From Tenericutes bacterium 4572_104 (GTDB taxonomy: Bacteria; Bacillota_I; Bacilli_A; Izemoplasmatales; UBA5603), in the NCBI GenBank assembly GCA_002084435.1, contig NBLG01000006.1:3764-67763 (forward strand): a DNA stretch of 64,000 nucleotides, given 5' to 3'. Shown piece by piece: positions 41,801-51,054 of this stretch. A model generated the notes under the pieces. It made no database searches. It saw only the letters and a program-made list of their open reading frames with translations, and was not told where the DNA came from. Within the stretch, counting starts at the first letter, position 1. Each line of letters begins with the position of its first letter. Made by a program: the position numbers and the translations under genes.

Positions 41801-42851
41801 GATTTATTACCTTTCCTGTTTTCTTATCAAAAATATAAATTCTTTCGTTTTTAATAGTTAATCCTATCTTTTTTTGCCCGATAGTAACATTATCTGAATC
41901 CACCAAAGCTCGAACATTAATTCCATTAAATTGAAAATATATCATTGTATCTCTACCAATATGGAAAATATCTTTTATATCCACTTCAAATCCTTCATCG
42001 TGAGCGCGGAAATTTTCAGGTCTCATACCAATATCATATACTCCATCAGGAATATTTAATTTAACAAACTTTTTATCATTTATCATTAAATATCCTTTTT
42101 TTATTTCAGCTTCAAAAATATTAATTGGAGGATTCCCTAAAAATTTAGCAACGAATAAATTAGCGGGACTATTATACATCTTTTGTGGATGAGTATATTG
42201 TTGCTCTTTACCAAAGTCTAAAACTACCATCTTATCTGAAATGCTCATAGCTTCTTCTTGATCATGTGTAACAAAAATAGTAGTAATTCCTGTTTCTCTT
42301 TGAATACGCTTAATTTCTTCTCTCATTTGTAATCTTAATCTAGCATCAAGGTTAGATAAAGGTTCATCTAAAAGTAATACTTTTGGTTTTTTTACAAGAG
42401 CTCTCGCAATTGCAACACGTTGTTGCTGTCCACCAGATAATTGTGAAGGTTTACGATCAAGTAAATCTCCAATACCAACCAAATCAGCCATTTCTTTTAC
42501 TCTTTGAATAGCTTCTTCTCTTGGCACATCTAAATTTTCTAATGGAAAAATAATGTTTTTATAAACAGTCATATGCGGATATAATGCATAATTTTGGAAC
42601 ACTAATCCAATCCCTCTTTTTTCAGGAGCTAGTTTAGTAACATCATCTTCTCCAAAAAATATTTTTCCATCAGTTGGTTTAACTAATCCAGCAATCATAA
42701 ATAAAGTTGTTGATTTTCCACAACCAGAAGGGCCTAATAACCCAACTAAAGTTCCAGACTCTATTGTAATACTTAAATTGTCTACCGCTTTAGTTTCTTC
42801 TCCTGTTCTATTTGTGAAAATTTTAGTTAAGTTTTCTAATCTTAATTCCAT
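41793..42851 (-). CDS. ABC importer ATPase, MsmK/UgpC-like
   Basis: 352 residues. Walker A GPSGCGKST (about 38-46), signature LSGGQQQR (about 138), Walker B VLLLDEPLSNLD and the H-loop THDQEEA are intact. The C-terminal TOBE/MalK-type regulatory domain (about 240-352) is present (GMRPENF). It powers the CUT1-type importer of this run. A complete importer (ATPase, two permeases, binding protein) is therefore encoded. Confidence 0.93.
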   Translation of the reverse strand: MELRLENLTKIFTNRTGEETKAVDNLSITIESGTLVGLLGPSGCGKSTTLFMIAGLVKPTDGKIFFGEDDVTKLAPEKRGIGLVFQNYALYPHMTVYKNIIFPLENLDVPREEAIQRVKEMADLVGIGDLLDRKPSQLSGGQQQRVAIARALVKKPKVLLLDEPLSNLDARLRLQMREEIKRIQRETGITTIFVTHDQEEAMSISDKMVVLDFGKEQQYTHPQKMYNSPANLFVAKFLGNPPINIFEAEIKKGYLMINDKKFVKLNIPDGVYDIGMRPENFRAHDEGFEVDIKDIFHIGRDTMIYFQFNGINVRALVDSDNVTIGQKKIGLTIKNERIYIFDKKTGKVINHD

Positions 42852-42883
42852 TTAATAAATCCTCCCAAAAAACATAGTAAATT

Positions 42884-43663
42884 TTAATATATATCTTTTC
42901 TTCTTTTTTTAAAGAAAATTAAATAAGTTGATAAAATCAATAGTGTAAAATATATTCCCATAGCTATGTAAAAAATATAGGCATAATCATCTGCAATATG
43001 TGGTTTATTAGGAAATATATTATTATTTGTTAAACTTTCAAAATCACTGACTTCAGGTAAACGATTATTTTGCGTGTAAAAAGTTTCAATAAATGTTTTA
43101 ATTGTAAAATCAGAATCGCTGATTCCAAAATTGGTACTTACAAGTAATTCTCCATCTTTATTTACTAGATTTATTGTGTTATAGTTATCGTCTAAAAATA
43201 AATCTTTTGCTAAATATACTCTACCTTCATCATTAATTCCGTTTATTAAATTCAAAGTCTTAAATCTCTGTAATGATATTTCTTGTGTTGCATTATTTGT
43301 TTGATTTTCTAAATATAAATAGTCAACTTGAGATAAATCCTCAGTACTACTATATACAATAAGATACACTGATTCCGTTATAACAAGATTATTATTCGCA
43401 TCTATGTTCGCTCTAGCAACTTCATATCCATATATATCATATCCGTTATTTTCAATCGCTATAATTGGATCGCTTTTATAATAATCTGGGATAGATGAGT
43501 AAAAATAATAAAATTTAGGTAAATCTGAATTTTCATCTACTAAAGAGGTTCCAAAAACATCATTTAAATATTTTGTTAACATTAAATCTCTAGAATAAGT
43601 AAATGATAACAAGAAAAATCCAACGGCAATTAACGCATACAAGAACCGCCCAAATACTCTCAT
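42884..43663 (-). CDS. Bitopic membrane protein with extracellular domain, unknown
   Basis: 259 residues. One hydrophobic helix at about 5-24 and another at about 229-250, followed by KKRRK, bracket a roughly 200-residue extracytoplasmic beta-rich domain. No known motif is found. The start overlaps the nuclease stop (ATGA), so it is translated with the nuclease and precedes the ATPase by 32 bases. Likely an accessory part of the same system. Confidence 0.75.
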   Translation of the reverse strand: MRVFGRFLYALIAVGFFLLSFTYSRDLMLTKYLNDVFGTSLVDENSDLPKFYYFYSSIPDYYKSDPIIAIENNGYDIYGYEVARANIDANNNLVITESVYLIVYSSTEDLSQVDYLYLENQTNNATQEISLQRFKTLNLINGINDEGRVYLAKDLFLDDNYNTINLVNKDGELLVSTNFGISDSDFTIKTFIETFYTQNNRLPEVSDFESLTNNNIFPNKPHIADDYAYIFYIAMGIYFTLLILSTYLIFFKKRRKDIY

Positions 43664-45561
43664 TCGTGAACGCCTAACCCATTTTCACTAGCATATTTTT
43701 CAGCATCTTGGAACCAACTATAAATATATCTATGCCCTATTGTAAGTGTTGTATCCTCACCATAATAATTATAAGAATATCCATTAAGTACTAAATGATA
43801 GTTTAATAAAATCCAACCAGATAAATGCTCAGTTCTCATTATTTCTCCAGTACCGCTTAATATATCATAAGTTAAGTCTTCTTCGCCTAAATAAACCCAT
43901 ACTAATCCAAGAGATCTTCCATAATTACCCCAATATCCAATATCAGGGTCACTTTGTATATAAATATCTTGAGCATGATTCAAAATAAAGGTTGTATATG
44001 CTTTAGCTTCTGGTCCCCAAGGATCTACTACAGGATATGTTTCAGGAGTATCAACACCTAAGAATCGAACTCTTTTATCGCTTAAAAACCCAGGTATAAA
44101 CGAAGCCGTATCACCATCATTTATATAATCTAAAACAACGTTATCCATACCGCCTTCATTAAAAGGTAAATCAATGAATTCAAATGGCACTTCATAAGGC
44201 GTATCAATTGGGAAAGTCCCTAACACTTCTAAATAATTAGTTACATATCCGTGCCACTCGTTATATGCATAAATACGTTCACCTTTAACAATAGAAGCAT
44301 CGCGAATATATAATAAATTATCCATTACAAAGTCTTTGTTCCCTATATTATATATAGTATCAATATAAGTTCCGTTTAAATAACATAATTGAATAACATC
44401 ATTGCCATCAAAATTTAAATTATCTGATACCATATCAGCTTTAGCTATAATTTCAGAATTAGCATTTAAATTAGCTACAAGATATGTTTCTCCCGGTTCT
44501 AAAATAACATCACCTAAATCAATGCTATAAGTTATGTTATAAGACCCATTAGCATAAATAACTAAATGGTAATCTGATAAATCAACATTTGAAGTTGTTG
44601 GATTATAAATTTCTATAGCTTGATCAAAAGTATCATCTCCACCATCAAGATACTTAGAAATAAATAAACTGGTTTCATCATCAGTAAATGTATTTTTATA
44701 TAAATTAACAACAACAGTGTTTTCTAGATAATAATCTCCAACTTCTTGATCTTGATAGCCCATAAATAAATCTTCAGCAAAATCATCGTTTACAACATAA
44801 TTAAATTCATATGAAATATTTTCGTCATCTAATACTTTGGTGATTTGTTCTTTCATCATTCCTGTTAAATCAGGTAATCTTTGAGAATTATATCCAAGCA
44901 AAACTGTTACTTCAAAATCTGTAGGTATTAAATCCCCAGGTTCTAATCCATCACCATAACCACTAAAAGTTTGATCAGGAACATCATTATCAGTAACAAT
45001 TTCAATTTTGAAATCAATTCCAGCAGCTAATAAGGTTGAAATCATTTCTGTTTGATTCATTCCTGTCATATCTGGTAAAACTAATTTTGAAGTAGCTATA
45101 TATACAATTATTTCATGATTATCTCTTATAGTGTCTCCAACTTGATCATTTTCTCCATAGCTTATAAAATAATTTTCATCAATATCATTATTTGTTAAAT
45201 ATTGAATATCATAATTCAAGTCTAATTCATCAAGTATGGTTTCTATATCATCCTTAGACTTATTAGTTAAATCAGGTAATTCAGGATAATTAATTGAAAA
45301 GTATATCGTAACAGTAGTTCCCTCTTCAACTTTATCTCCCATTTGTAAATCGTCTCCGTATCTAACAAATTCCATATTAGGTATAGTTTCGCTTTCCTCA
45401 TATGCAATAGATACTGTAACAGCTGATTCAGTAAATAAATTTTCTGCAGTTTCGGGGTCTAACCCAGTTAAATCTGGCAATTCAAATTTAGCTTGCCCAC
45501 AAGCTGTAAGTGCAATTAATGCAAAAACAGTAAATGTAAAAATTAAAATTCGTTTAAACAT
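43660..45561 (-). CDS. Surface lipoprotein nuclease: four PASTA repeats, lamin tail domain, thermonuclease domain
   Basis: 633 residues. Lipobox LTAC (Cys21). Four PASTA-like repeats of about 66 residues (27-92, 93-160, 161-227, 228-291), each opening with LPD(L/M)T and ending in a hydrophobic strand. A lamin tail domain follows (about 297-430; IEIYNPTTSNVDLSDYHL, NFDGNDVIQL). The C-terminal thermonuclease domain (about 474-630) keeps the staphylococcal nuclease residues: Arg499, Asp504 and Glu507 in RFLGVDTPE, and Arg549 in YGRS. It should cut DNA or RNA at the cell surface using calcium. It is first in the run that encodes the importer. Confidence 0.92.
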   Translation of the reverse strand: MFKRILIFTFTVFALIALTACGQAKFELPDLTGLDPETAENLFTESAVTVSIAYEESETIPNMEFVRYGDDLQMGDKVEEGTTVTIYFSINYPELPDLTNKSKDDIETILDELDLNYDIQYLTNNDIDENYFISYGENDQVGDTIRDNHEIIVYIATSKLVLPDMTGMNQTEMISTLLAAGIDFKIEIVTDNDVPDQTFSGYGDGLEPGDLIPTDFEVTVLLGYNSQRLPDLTGMMKEQITKVLDDENISYEFNYVVNDDFAEDLFMGYQDQEVGDYYLENTVVVNLYKNTFTDDETSLFISKYLDGGDDTFDQAIEIYNPTTSNVDLSDYHLVIYANGSYNITYSIDLGDVILEPGETYLVANLNANSEIIAKADMVSDNLNFDGNDVIQLCYLNGTYIDTIYNIGNKDFVMDNLLYIRDASIVKGERIYAYNEWHGYVTNYLEVLGTFPIDTPYEVPFEFIDLPFNEGGMDNVVLDYINDGDTASFIPGFLSDKRVRFLGVDTPETYPVVDPWGPEAKAYTTFILNHAQDIYIQSDPDIGYWGNYGRSLGLVWVYLGEEDLTYDILSGTGEIMRTEHLSGWILLNYHLVLNGYSYNYYGEDTTLTIGHRYIYSWFQDAEKYASENGLGVHE

Positions 45562-45646
45562 AAAAATTTCCTTTCTAGCATGTAAAATCGATATAAAAAG
45601 TAAAAATTAAAAGGATTATTTAATAATAATTCTATAAATATTTAGT

Positions 45647-45675
45647 AAAAAAAAAGAAAACTACATACAGTTTCC
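45647..45675 (-). terminator. Terminator between the 94-residue gene and the nuclease run
   Basis: Minus-strand stem GGAAACT/AGTTTTC with a six-base loop and an eight-T tail, shortly after the 94-residue protein gene. The nuclease run therefore must have a promoter in 45562-45646, none of which is convincing by eye. Confidence 0.75.
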
Positions 45676-45691
45676 CTAAATTTTCACAATG

Positions 45692-45976
45692 TTAAAATAT
45701 ATTGGTTATATAAAGACCAAATCCGCTAATTAAATCTTTAATTGAATCTAACACTGTTGTTTGAGTATATAAATAATACAATCCTCCGCCTAGTATTGCT
45801 ATTACTAAAAATGCTTTTATAAATTTCTTTATAAACGCAAAAAAACCTACTAGGATAAAAATTACTGCCACTATATAAATTACCCATTGTAACCAATTTG
45901 CTTGAGTTTCAACTAAATCTAAATAATTATGGATATCCGTTAATCCAAATGCTGTATAAAATGAATTAAGTAACAT
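45692..45976 (-). CDS. Small two-helix membrane protein, unknown
   Basis: 94 residues with AAGGAGG before the ATG. Two hydrophobic helices (about 29-49 and 53-70) are joined by KKFIKAF; an N-terminal and a C-terminal stretch are amphipathic. No family recognised. It is monocistronic between recR and the nuclease locus, with a terminator behind it. Confidence 0.7.
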   Translation of the reverse strand: MLLNSFYTAFGLTDIHNYLDLVETQANWLQWVIYIVAVIFILVGFFAFIKKFIKAFLVIAILGGGLYYLYTQTTVLDSIKDLISGFGLYITNIF

Positions 45977-46079
45977 ATTAAATCCTCCTTAAATTTTTTC
46001 TCTTTTTTAAGTGATATTATTTATATTATTATATCATAATAATAATATTCAAGCGACTTTTTTATTAATTTTCTTACTT

Positions 46080-46676
46080 TTATATCTTTCTTCTGTTCTC
46101 AATCGCTTTAGATAATGTTAAATCATCAGCGAATTCTAGATTAAGCCCCACAGGAACACCATATCCTATTCTTGTTACTAAAACATCTATACTTTTAAGA
46201 ACCTTGCTTATATATAAGGCTGTAGTTTCTCCTTCTTGAGTAGATGATGTAGCTATAATTACCTCTTTAACTTCTTCATTTGCGATTCTAGGCCACAAAG
46301 AAGAGAGATTTATATCTTCCGGACCAACGCCATCTATTGGCGAAATTACACCATTTAATACATGATAGTATCCTTTATATTCTCCGGATTTTTCTATTGA
46401 AAATACATCCTTTGGTGATTCAACTACCATTATTATTTCATGATTACGATTAGGGTTTTGACAAACATCACATAATTCATTGTCAGTTAGATGTCCGCAC
46501 CTAGGACAATAATGAACTTCTTTTTTTATAGATAAAATTGCTCGACTAAAATTATCTGTGTCTTCTTCAGATAATTTATTAAAAGTATATAAAGCGTAAC
46601 GCTCTGCTGTTTTTCTTCCAATCCCTGGATATTTCATAAATTCTGTAATTAGTTTTTCAAATGCTTTTGGTAACAT
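46080..46676 (-). CDS. recR: Recombination protein RecR
   Basis: 198 residues. An N-terminal helix-hairpin-helix (KYPGIGRKTAERYAL), a C4 zinc finger (CPRCGH...CDVC), a Toprim domain (MVVESPKDV, GPEDIN) and the C-terminal Walker-B-like segment are all present. RecR works with RecO/RecF to load RecA at gaps. The start overlaps the ybaB stop (TAATG), and it is last in the dnaX-ybaB-recR operon. Confidence 0.96.
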   Translation of the reverse strand: MLPKAFEKLITEFMKYPGIGRKTAERYALYTFNKLSEEDTDNFSRAILSIKKEVHYCPRCGHLTDNELCDVCQNPNRNHEIIMVVESPKDVFSIEKSGEYKGYYHVLNGVISPIDGVGPEDINLSSLWPRIANEEVKEVIIATSSTQEGETTALYISKVLKSIDVLVTRIGYGVPVGLNLEFADDLTLSKAIENRRKI

Positions 46677-46984
46677 TAAAACATCCCCGATATATTTAGA
46701 CCATTTGTAATTGCCCCTAATGTTTCTTCTAATTCTTTATCTATCTTACTGAATGCATCATTTAAAGCTGCAACTATTAAATCTTGTAACATATCAATAT
46801 CCTCTAAATCAATTTCATCTTTCTTAATTTCAATTGATTCAACTCTCTTTGATCCTTTAACTGCAACTTTAACAACAGACCCTCCGGCCTGCCCATAAAA
46901 AGTTGAAGCATTAATTTCTGCTTGTATTTTTTTTATATCGTCTTGCATTTTTTTAATTTGTTTTAACATTTGAGGATTAAACAT
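46676..46984 (-). CDS. ybaB: YbaB/EbfC nucleoid-associated protein
   Basis: 102 residues with the typical KQIKKMQDDIKKIQAEI coiled N-terminus, a central strand region, and the acidic LEDIDMLQDLI helix. It is a small dimeric DNA-binding protein found between dnaX and recR in most bacteria, as here. Confidence 0.95.
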   Translation of the reverse strand: MFNPQMLKQIKKMQDDIKKIQAEINASTFYGQAGGSVVKVAVKGSKRVESIEIKKDEIDLEDIDMLQDLIVAALNDAFSKIDKELEETLGAITNGLNISGMF

Positions 46985-46995
46985 ATCCTTACCTC

Positions 46996-48849
46996 CTATT
47001 TTTTAATTTTAACAATATCTCCAAATAAATCAATAGCGTCTGTTACAACTTTTGGTTGAATATTATTTGTATTTAATGTGTTATCTTCAATAGACATATG
47101 TTTCAATTCATCAGAATTAATTTTGGTAAGTTTAATTTGTCTTTTTCCTTTATTCCAAAGCTCCATAAATTCTTTGGCTAAATCATTAAAAATATCTTCA
47201 GGTAAAGCTATGAAATCAATTTCTCTATTATAATGTCTAGATATTATTGTTTTAGATATTTCTTTATTTTTTGGAGTCATTAACTGATTACAAATAGAAG
47301 CGCTTGGAAAAGCAATGATAATATTTTTATAGGAACTAGCAACTATTGTTCCTATTTGTAATATCTTAGATATGTATTTTTCTTCTTCGGTTTTAGCGCT
47401 TTTTCTTAATTGAAACCAATTATTAATTAGTTTAACTTTGTCTTCTCGGTTCCCGTTATTTAACACTTGTTCAACAAACTCAATAGAATATGTATTATTT
47501 AAATCCTCATTCACTTCGGTTAAACTATTTTCATCTTCATTCAGCGGATTATTTTCTTGTTTTTGAAGTGTAAGATCATTATCATCAAGTTTTATATCTT
47601 CTAAAATATCTTTCTCTTGTTTTTCTTCGTTTATCTCGATAATTTCTTGAATCATTTTTTTTGTATCGCGCTGTTTTAAGGCGTCAATGTTACTTTTTAT
47701 TTTTTCGATTTCTACAATTCTTTTTTCTAAATCATCGATAATTGAGATTATTTTTGACTCGCTTCCTATTTCTTCATCAGTTATTTTAATGAAAGCTAAC
47801 TCCAAATATATTTTAGGATTATTACTCCATTTTATATCGTTAAAAACTTTATTTAAAACATCTAAAATGAAAAATATTTGACGATTGCCTACTTCTTTAG
47901 ATAACTTAATAAATTCTTCGTTTTTATATAATAAATTAGTTTCATCTAATTTTCTTATATTTCTTAGCATCAAAATGTCTCTAAAAAATTCTATTAAATT
48001 TAAAACTATCTTTCTAGTCTCTTTACCTTCAGTAATTAAAGAGTCTAACAACTCTATTGCTTTCGTGGTATTTCCCTTAATTAAGGCCTCTGCCAACTCT
48101 ATTTGCATTTTCAAAGATACAGCGCCAGTTACTTGATTAACATCATCCTCACTGATGTGATTTGGACTATAAGCCCTTACTTGATCCAACATGCTAATGG
48201 CATCTCTTAATCCGCCTTCGGCATACAAAGCTATTTGATGAATTGCTTCTTTATCAATGCTTATTTTCTCTTTGTCTATAATTTCGTTTAATTTTTTGAT
48301 AATATCTTTTGTGTTAATTGCTTTAAAATCAAATCTCTGGCAACGAGATTGAATAGTTAATGGAATTTTTTGTGGCTCAGTAGTACATAAAATAAAAATA
48401 ACATGTGCAGGTGGCTCTTCTAATGTTTTTAACAACGCATTGAATGCTCCGGTACTTAACATATGAACTTCATCTATAATATAAACTTTATATTTCACAT
48501 ATCCTGGTAGATATTTAACTTTATCTCTAATTTCTCTTATTTCATCTACTCCATTATTACTAGCGGCATCTATTTCAATAACATCACTTATTAACCCGCT
48601 AGTAATCCCTTTACAATTTTCACATTCATTACACGGATTTTCAACTGGTGCATGAACACAGTTAACTGCTTTTGCAAGAATTTTAGCTATTGATGTTTTT
48701 CCAGTTCCTCTAGGGCCACTAAAAAGATATGCATGAGCAACCTTGTCGTTTACTAAAGCATTTTTTAAAGTTGTAGTTATATGATCTTGTCCAACCACTT
48801 CATTGAAATCTTGTGGGCGAAAAATTCTATATAATGCTTTATAACTCAT
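46996..48849 (-). CDS. dnaX: DNA polymerase III gamma/tau subunit
   Basis: 617 residues. Walker A GPRGTGKTS (about 45-53), zinc-binding Cys cluster (CVHAPVENPCNECENC), sensor/Walker B VYIIDEVHML, and the clamp-loader domain III are intact. A charged tail of about 250 residues matches tau. No frameshift signal of slippery A-runs was obvious. It starts the dnaX-ybaB-recR operon, but the scr/tadA neighbours of Bacillus are 40 kb away. Confidence 0.96.
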   Translation of the reverse strand: MSYKALYRIFRPQDFNEVVGQDHITTTLKNALVNDKVAHAYLFSGPRGTGKTSIAKILAKAVNCVHAPVENPCNECENCKGITSGLISDVIEIDAASNNGVDEIREIRDKVKYLPGYVKYKVYIIDEVHMLSTGAFNALLKTLEEPPAHVIFILCTTEPQKIPLTIQSRCQRFDFKAINTKDIIKKLNEIIDKEKISIDKEAIHQIALYAEGGLRDAISMLDQVRAYSPNHISEDDVNQVTGAVSLKMQIELAEALIKGNTTKAIELLDSLITEGKETRKIVLNLIEFFRDILMLRNIRKLDETNLLYKNEEFIKLSKEVGNRQIFFILDVLNKVFNDIKWSNNPKIYLELAFIKITDEEIGSESKIISIIDDLEKRIVEIEKIKSNIDALKQRDTKKMIQEIIEINEEKQEKDILEDIKLDDNDLTLQKQENNPLNEDENSLTEVNEDLNNTYSIEFVEQVLNNGNREDKVKLINNWFQLRKSAKTEEEKYISKILQIGTIVASSYKNIIIAFPSASICNQLMTPKNKEISKTIISRHYNREIDFIALPEDIFNDLAKEFMELWNKGKRQIKLTKINSDELKHMSIEDNTLNTNNIQPKVVTDAIDLFGDIVKIKK

Positions 48850-48934
48850 GACTTACCTCCTTATAATTTAAGTAAAACATTTTATTACAATATATCTTCT
48901 ATATAAATATTATACCTTATTTAATAAGATTTTC

Positions 48935-49417
48935 CTAATCGCTTATATTGTCTTTTTTGTTTTCTTTTAAATAATTTATTACATACTTCATAGCTCTTTT
49001 TTCTAGAGAGCCTTTACGATATTTTTTTTCTAATCTATTAATATTATAAGTTTCATTTTCTCCATTTTCGTAAATATAATATGCTTTTTTTAAACTTTCT
49101 TGAAAATTCTTATTTATCTGTAATCTTCGGAATTCTTCAATAAGAAATTCATTTGAATCTCTCATTATTTGACTGATTTTATCTAAAAATTCAGCTTCAT
49201 AATCAATTTTACGTTTACGTTTATTAAAACGATCCATTAATACATCGCTTCCATAATAAAATCCTGTAAATATAAATGGCATAAACCATAGTACATAAAC
49301 ATCATTAACTGTAGCGTCTTTAAAAAACATCATATAGATTGAATATCCTAAAACTAACACAACAGAGAAAATAAAAATAATTAGATAAAATTTAAATGGC
49401 TTTTTAATTTGTCTCAT
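48935..49417 (-). CDS. Two-helix membrane protein with basic cytosolic tail, unknown
   Basis: 160 residues. Two hydrophobic helices at about 11-31 and 42-60 are followed by a strongly basic stretch (NKRKRK) and a helical charged domain. No motif recognised. It lies upstream of dnaX with an 85-base gap and is divergent to mnmE. Confidence 0.65.
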   Translation of the reverse strand: MRQIKKPFKFYLIIFIFSVVLVLGYSIYMMFFKDATVNDVYVLWFMPFIFTGFYYGSDVLMDRFNKRKRKIDYEAEFLDKISQIMRDSNEFLIEEFRRLQINKNFQESLKKAYYIYENGENETYNINRLEKKYRKGSLEKRAMKYVINYLKENKKDNISD

Positions 49418-49592
49418 ACCTATCCTAAATTATAATTAAAGTTACAATCCTTGTAAAATTAATTATATCTCCTCTCTTTATATAATCAACATTTTTTTAT
49501 ATTTTCTGAATAAATAATATAGAAAATTATTACCTATTAAGTATTATACATTATTTTATAATAAATATGGTAAAATATTATTGGTGATTAAT

Positions 49593-50942
49593 ATGATATT
49601 TGATACAATCGTTGCAAAAACAACTGCGGATGGAATTAGCGCTATAAATGTTATTCGTATATCAGGCGATGATGCTTTTTCAATTGTTAATAAAATCTTT
49701 AAAGGGGCAGACTTAGAAAAAGCTAAATCTCATACAATTAAATATGGATATATACATGATAACAATAAAATCATTGATGAAGTAATGGTTTTTTTATATC
49801 GCGCGCCAAAATCATTTACTGCAGAAGATGTAATTGAAATTTCAACTCATGGAGGAAATTTCATAGCTAGTGAAGTTATTAAATTATTAATAAAACATGG
49901 TGCACGTTTAGCTGAAAACGGTGAATTTACAAAAAGAGCTTATCTTAATGGCCGTCTTGACCTTACTGAAGCTGAAAGTATTATGGATATTGTTAATGCT
50001 AAAACTTATGAACAATTATCCTTAGCTAATAAACAACTTAGAGGTGATGTTCATAAATTAATAAATGGCTTACAAAGTAAAATACTTAATATAATAGCTA
50101 ATATAGAAGTTAACATTGATTATCCTGAATATGATGATGTTATACAATTAACTAATGATATTATTATTCCAAGCATTGAAAACCTATTAAAAGAAATAAA
50201 CTTCATTTTAAAAGAAGCTAATACCGGCGCTGTTATAAGGGATGGCATAAAAACTGTAATAGTAGGCAAACCAAATGTAGGCAAATCTAGCTTATTGAAT
50301 TCTTTGCTAAAAGAAGAAAAAGCAATTGTAACTAATATCTCTGGTACAACAAGAGATTTAATTGAAGCCGAATTAAATTTAAACGGTATTATACTAAAAT
50401 TAATAGATACTGCTGGTATAAGAAATACAGATGATGTGATTGAAAAAATAGGTATAGAAAAAACAATACAAGCAATTAAAAAAGCAACTTTAGTTCTTTT
50501 AGTTTTAGACCAAAGCAATCATTTAACTGATCTCGATAAAGAGTTATTAGAATTAACAAAAAATAAAACAAGAATATTAATAGGTAATAAAATTGATTTA
50601 GGTAATAAAATTGATATTATAAATGAGAATATGATAAATATATCCGCTCTCAAAAATGAGGGTGTTGATTTGTTAGCTGATGAAGTAAGGAAATTATTTA
50701 TTGATGAAAATATAATATCCGATAATTATACTATCGTTTCTAATACTAGGCATATAGGAAAAATAGAGGAGGCTAAAAAATCATTGACTGATGCTTTAAC
50801 TGCATGTAAACAATCAGTCCCTATAGATATGATAGAGATTGATTTAAGACACGCTTGGACATCTTTGGGAGAAATAACAGGTAAAAGCAGAACAGATGAT
50901 TTAATCGCTACATTATTCCAAAACTTTTGTTTAGGAAAATAA
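49593..50942 (+). CDS. mnmE: tRNA modification GTPase MnmE
   Basis: 449 residues from the ATG at 49593 (GGTGAT upstream). The tetrahydrofolate-binding N-terminal domain, G1 GKPNVGKSSLLN, G3 DTAGIR and G4 GNKIDL are present, and the C-terminal FCLGK supplies the catalytic Cys. It partners MnmG in wobble-uridine modification. It is alone on the plus strand, separated from mnmG, with a parS-like site immediately after its stop codon. Confidence 0.97.
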   Translation: MIFDTIVAKTTADGISAINVIRISGDDAFSIVNKIFKGADLEKAKSHTIKYGYIHDNNKIIDEVMVFLYRAPKSFTAEDVIEISTHGGNFIASEVIKLLIKHGARLAENGEFTKRAYLNGRLDLTEAESIMDIVNAKTYEQLSLANKQLRGDVHKLINGLQSKILNIIANIEVNIDYPEYDDVIQLTNDIIIPSIENLLKEINFILKEANTGAVIRDGIKTVIVGKPNVGKSSLLNSLLKEEKAIVTNISGTTRDLIEAELNLNGIILKLIDTAGIRNTDDVIEKIGIEKTIQAIKKATLVLLVLDQSNHLTDLDKELLELTKNKTRILIGNKIDLGNKIDIINENMINISALKNEGVDLLADEVRKLFIDENIISDNYTIVSNTRHIGKIEEAKKSLTDALTACKQSVPIDMIEIDLRHAWTSLGEITGKSRTDDLIATLFQNFCLGK

Positions 50943-50958
50943 TGTTTCATGTGAAACC
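50943..50958 (+). other. Candidate parS site (ParB/Spo0J binding)
   Basis: The 16 bases TGTTTCATGTGAAACC directly follow the mnmE stop. The parS consensus of Bacillus-type ParB is TGTTTCACGTGAAACA; this differs at two positions (C to T in the core, final A to C) and is near-palindromic. Presence of parAB in the window and the known clustering of parS near oriC support it. No better match was found by eye. Confidence 0.6.
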
Positions 50959-50968
50959 TTATAAATAT

Positions 50969-51000
50969 AACCACATCCTAAAGGTGTGGTTTTTATTTTG
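50969..51000 (+). terminator. Terminator of mnmE
   Basis: AACCACATCC and GGTGTGGTT form a stem with one G-U pair, followed by TTTTATTTT. It lies just after the parS-like site. Confidence 0.8.
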
Positions 51001-51054
51001 TAATATTTATATATCAATTACAATTACATCTAATATATAGTATAATGTATTAAC

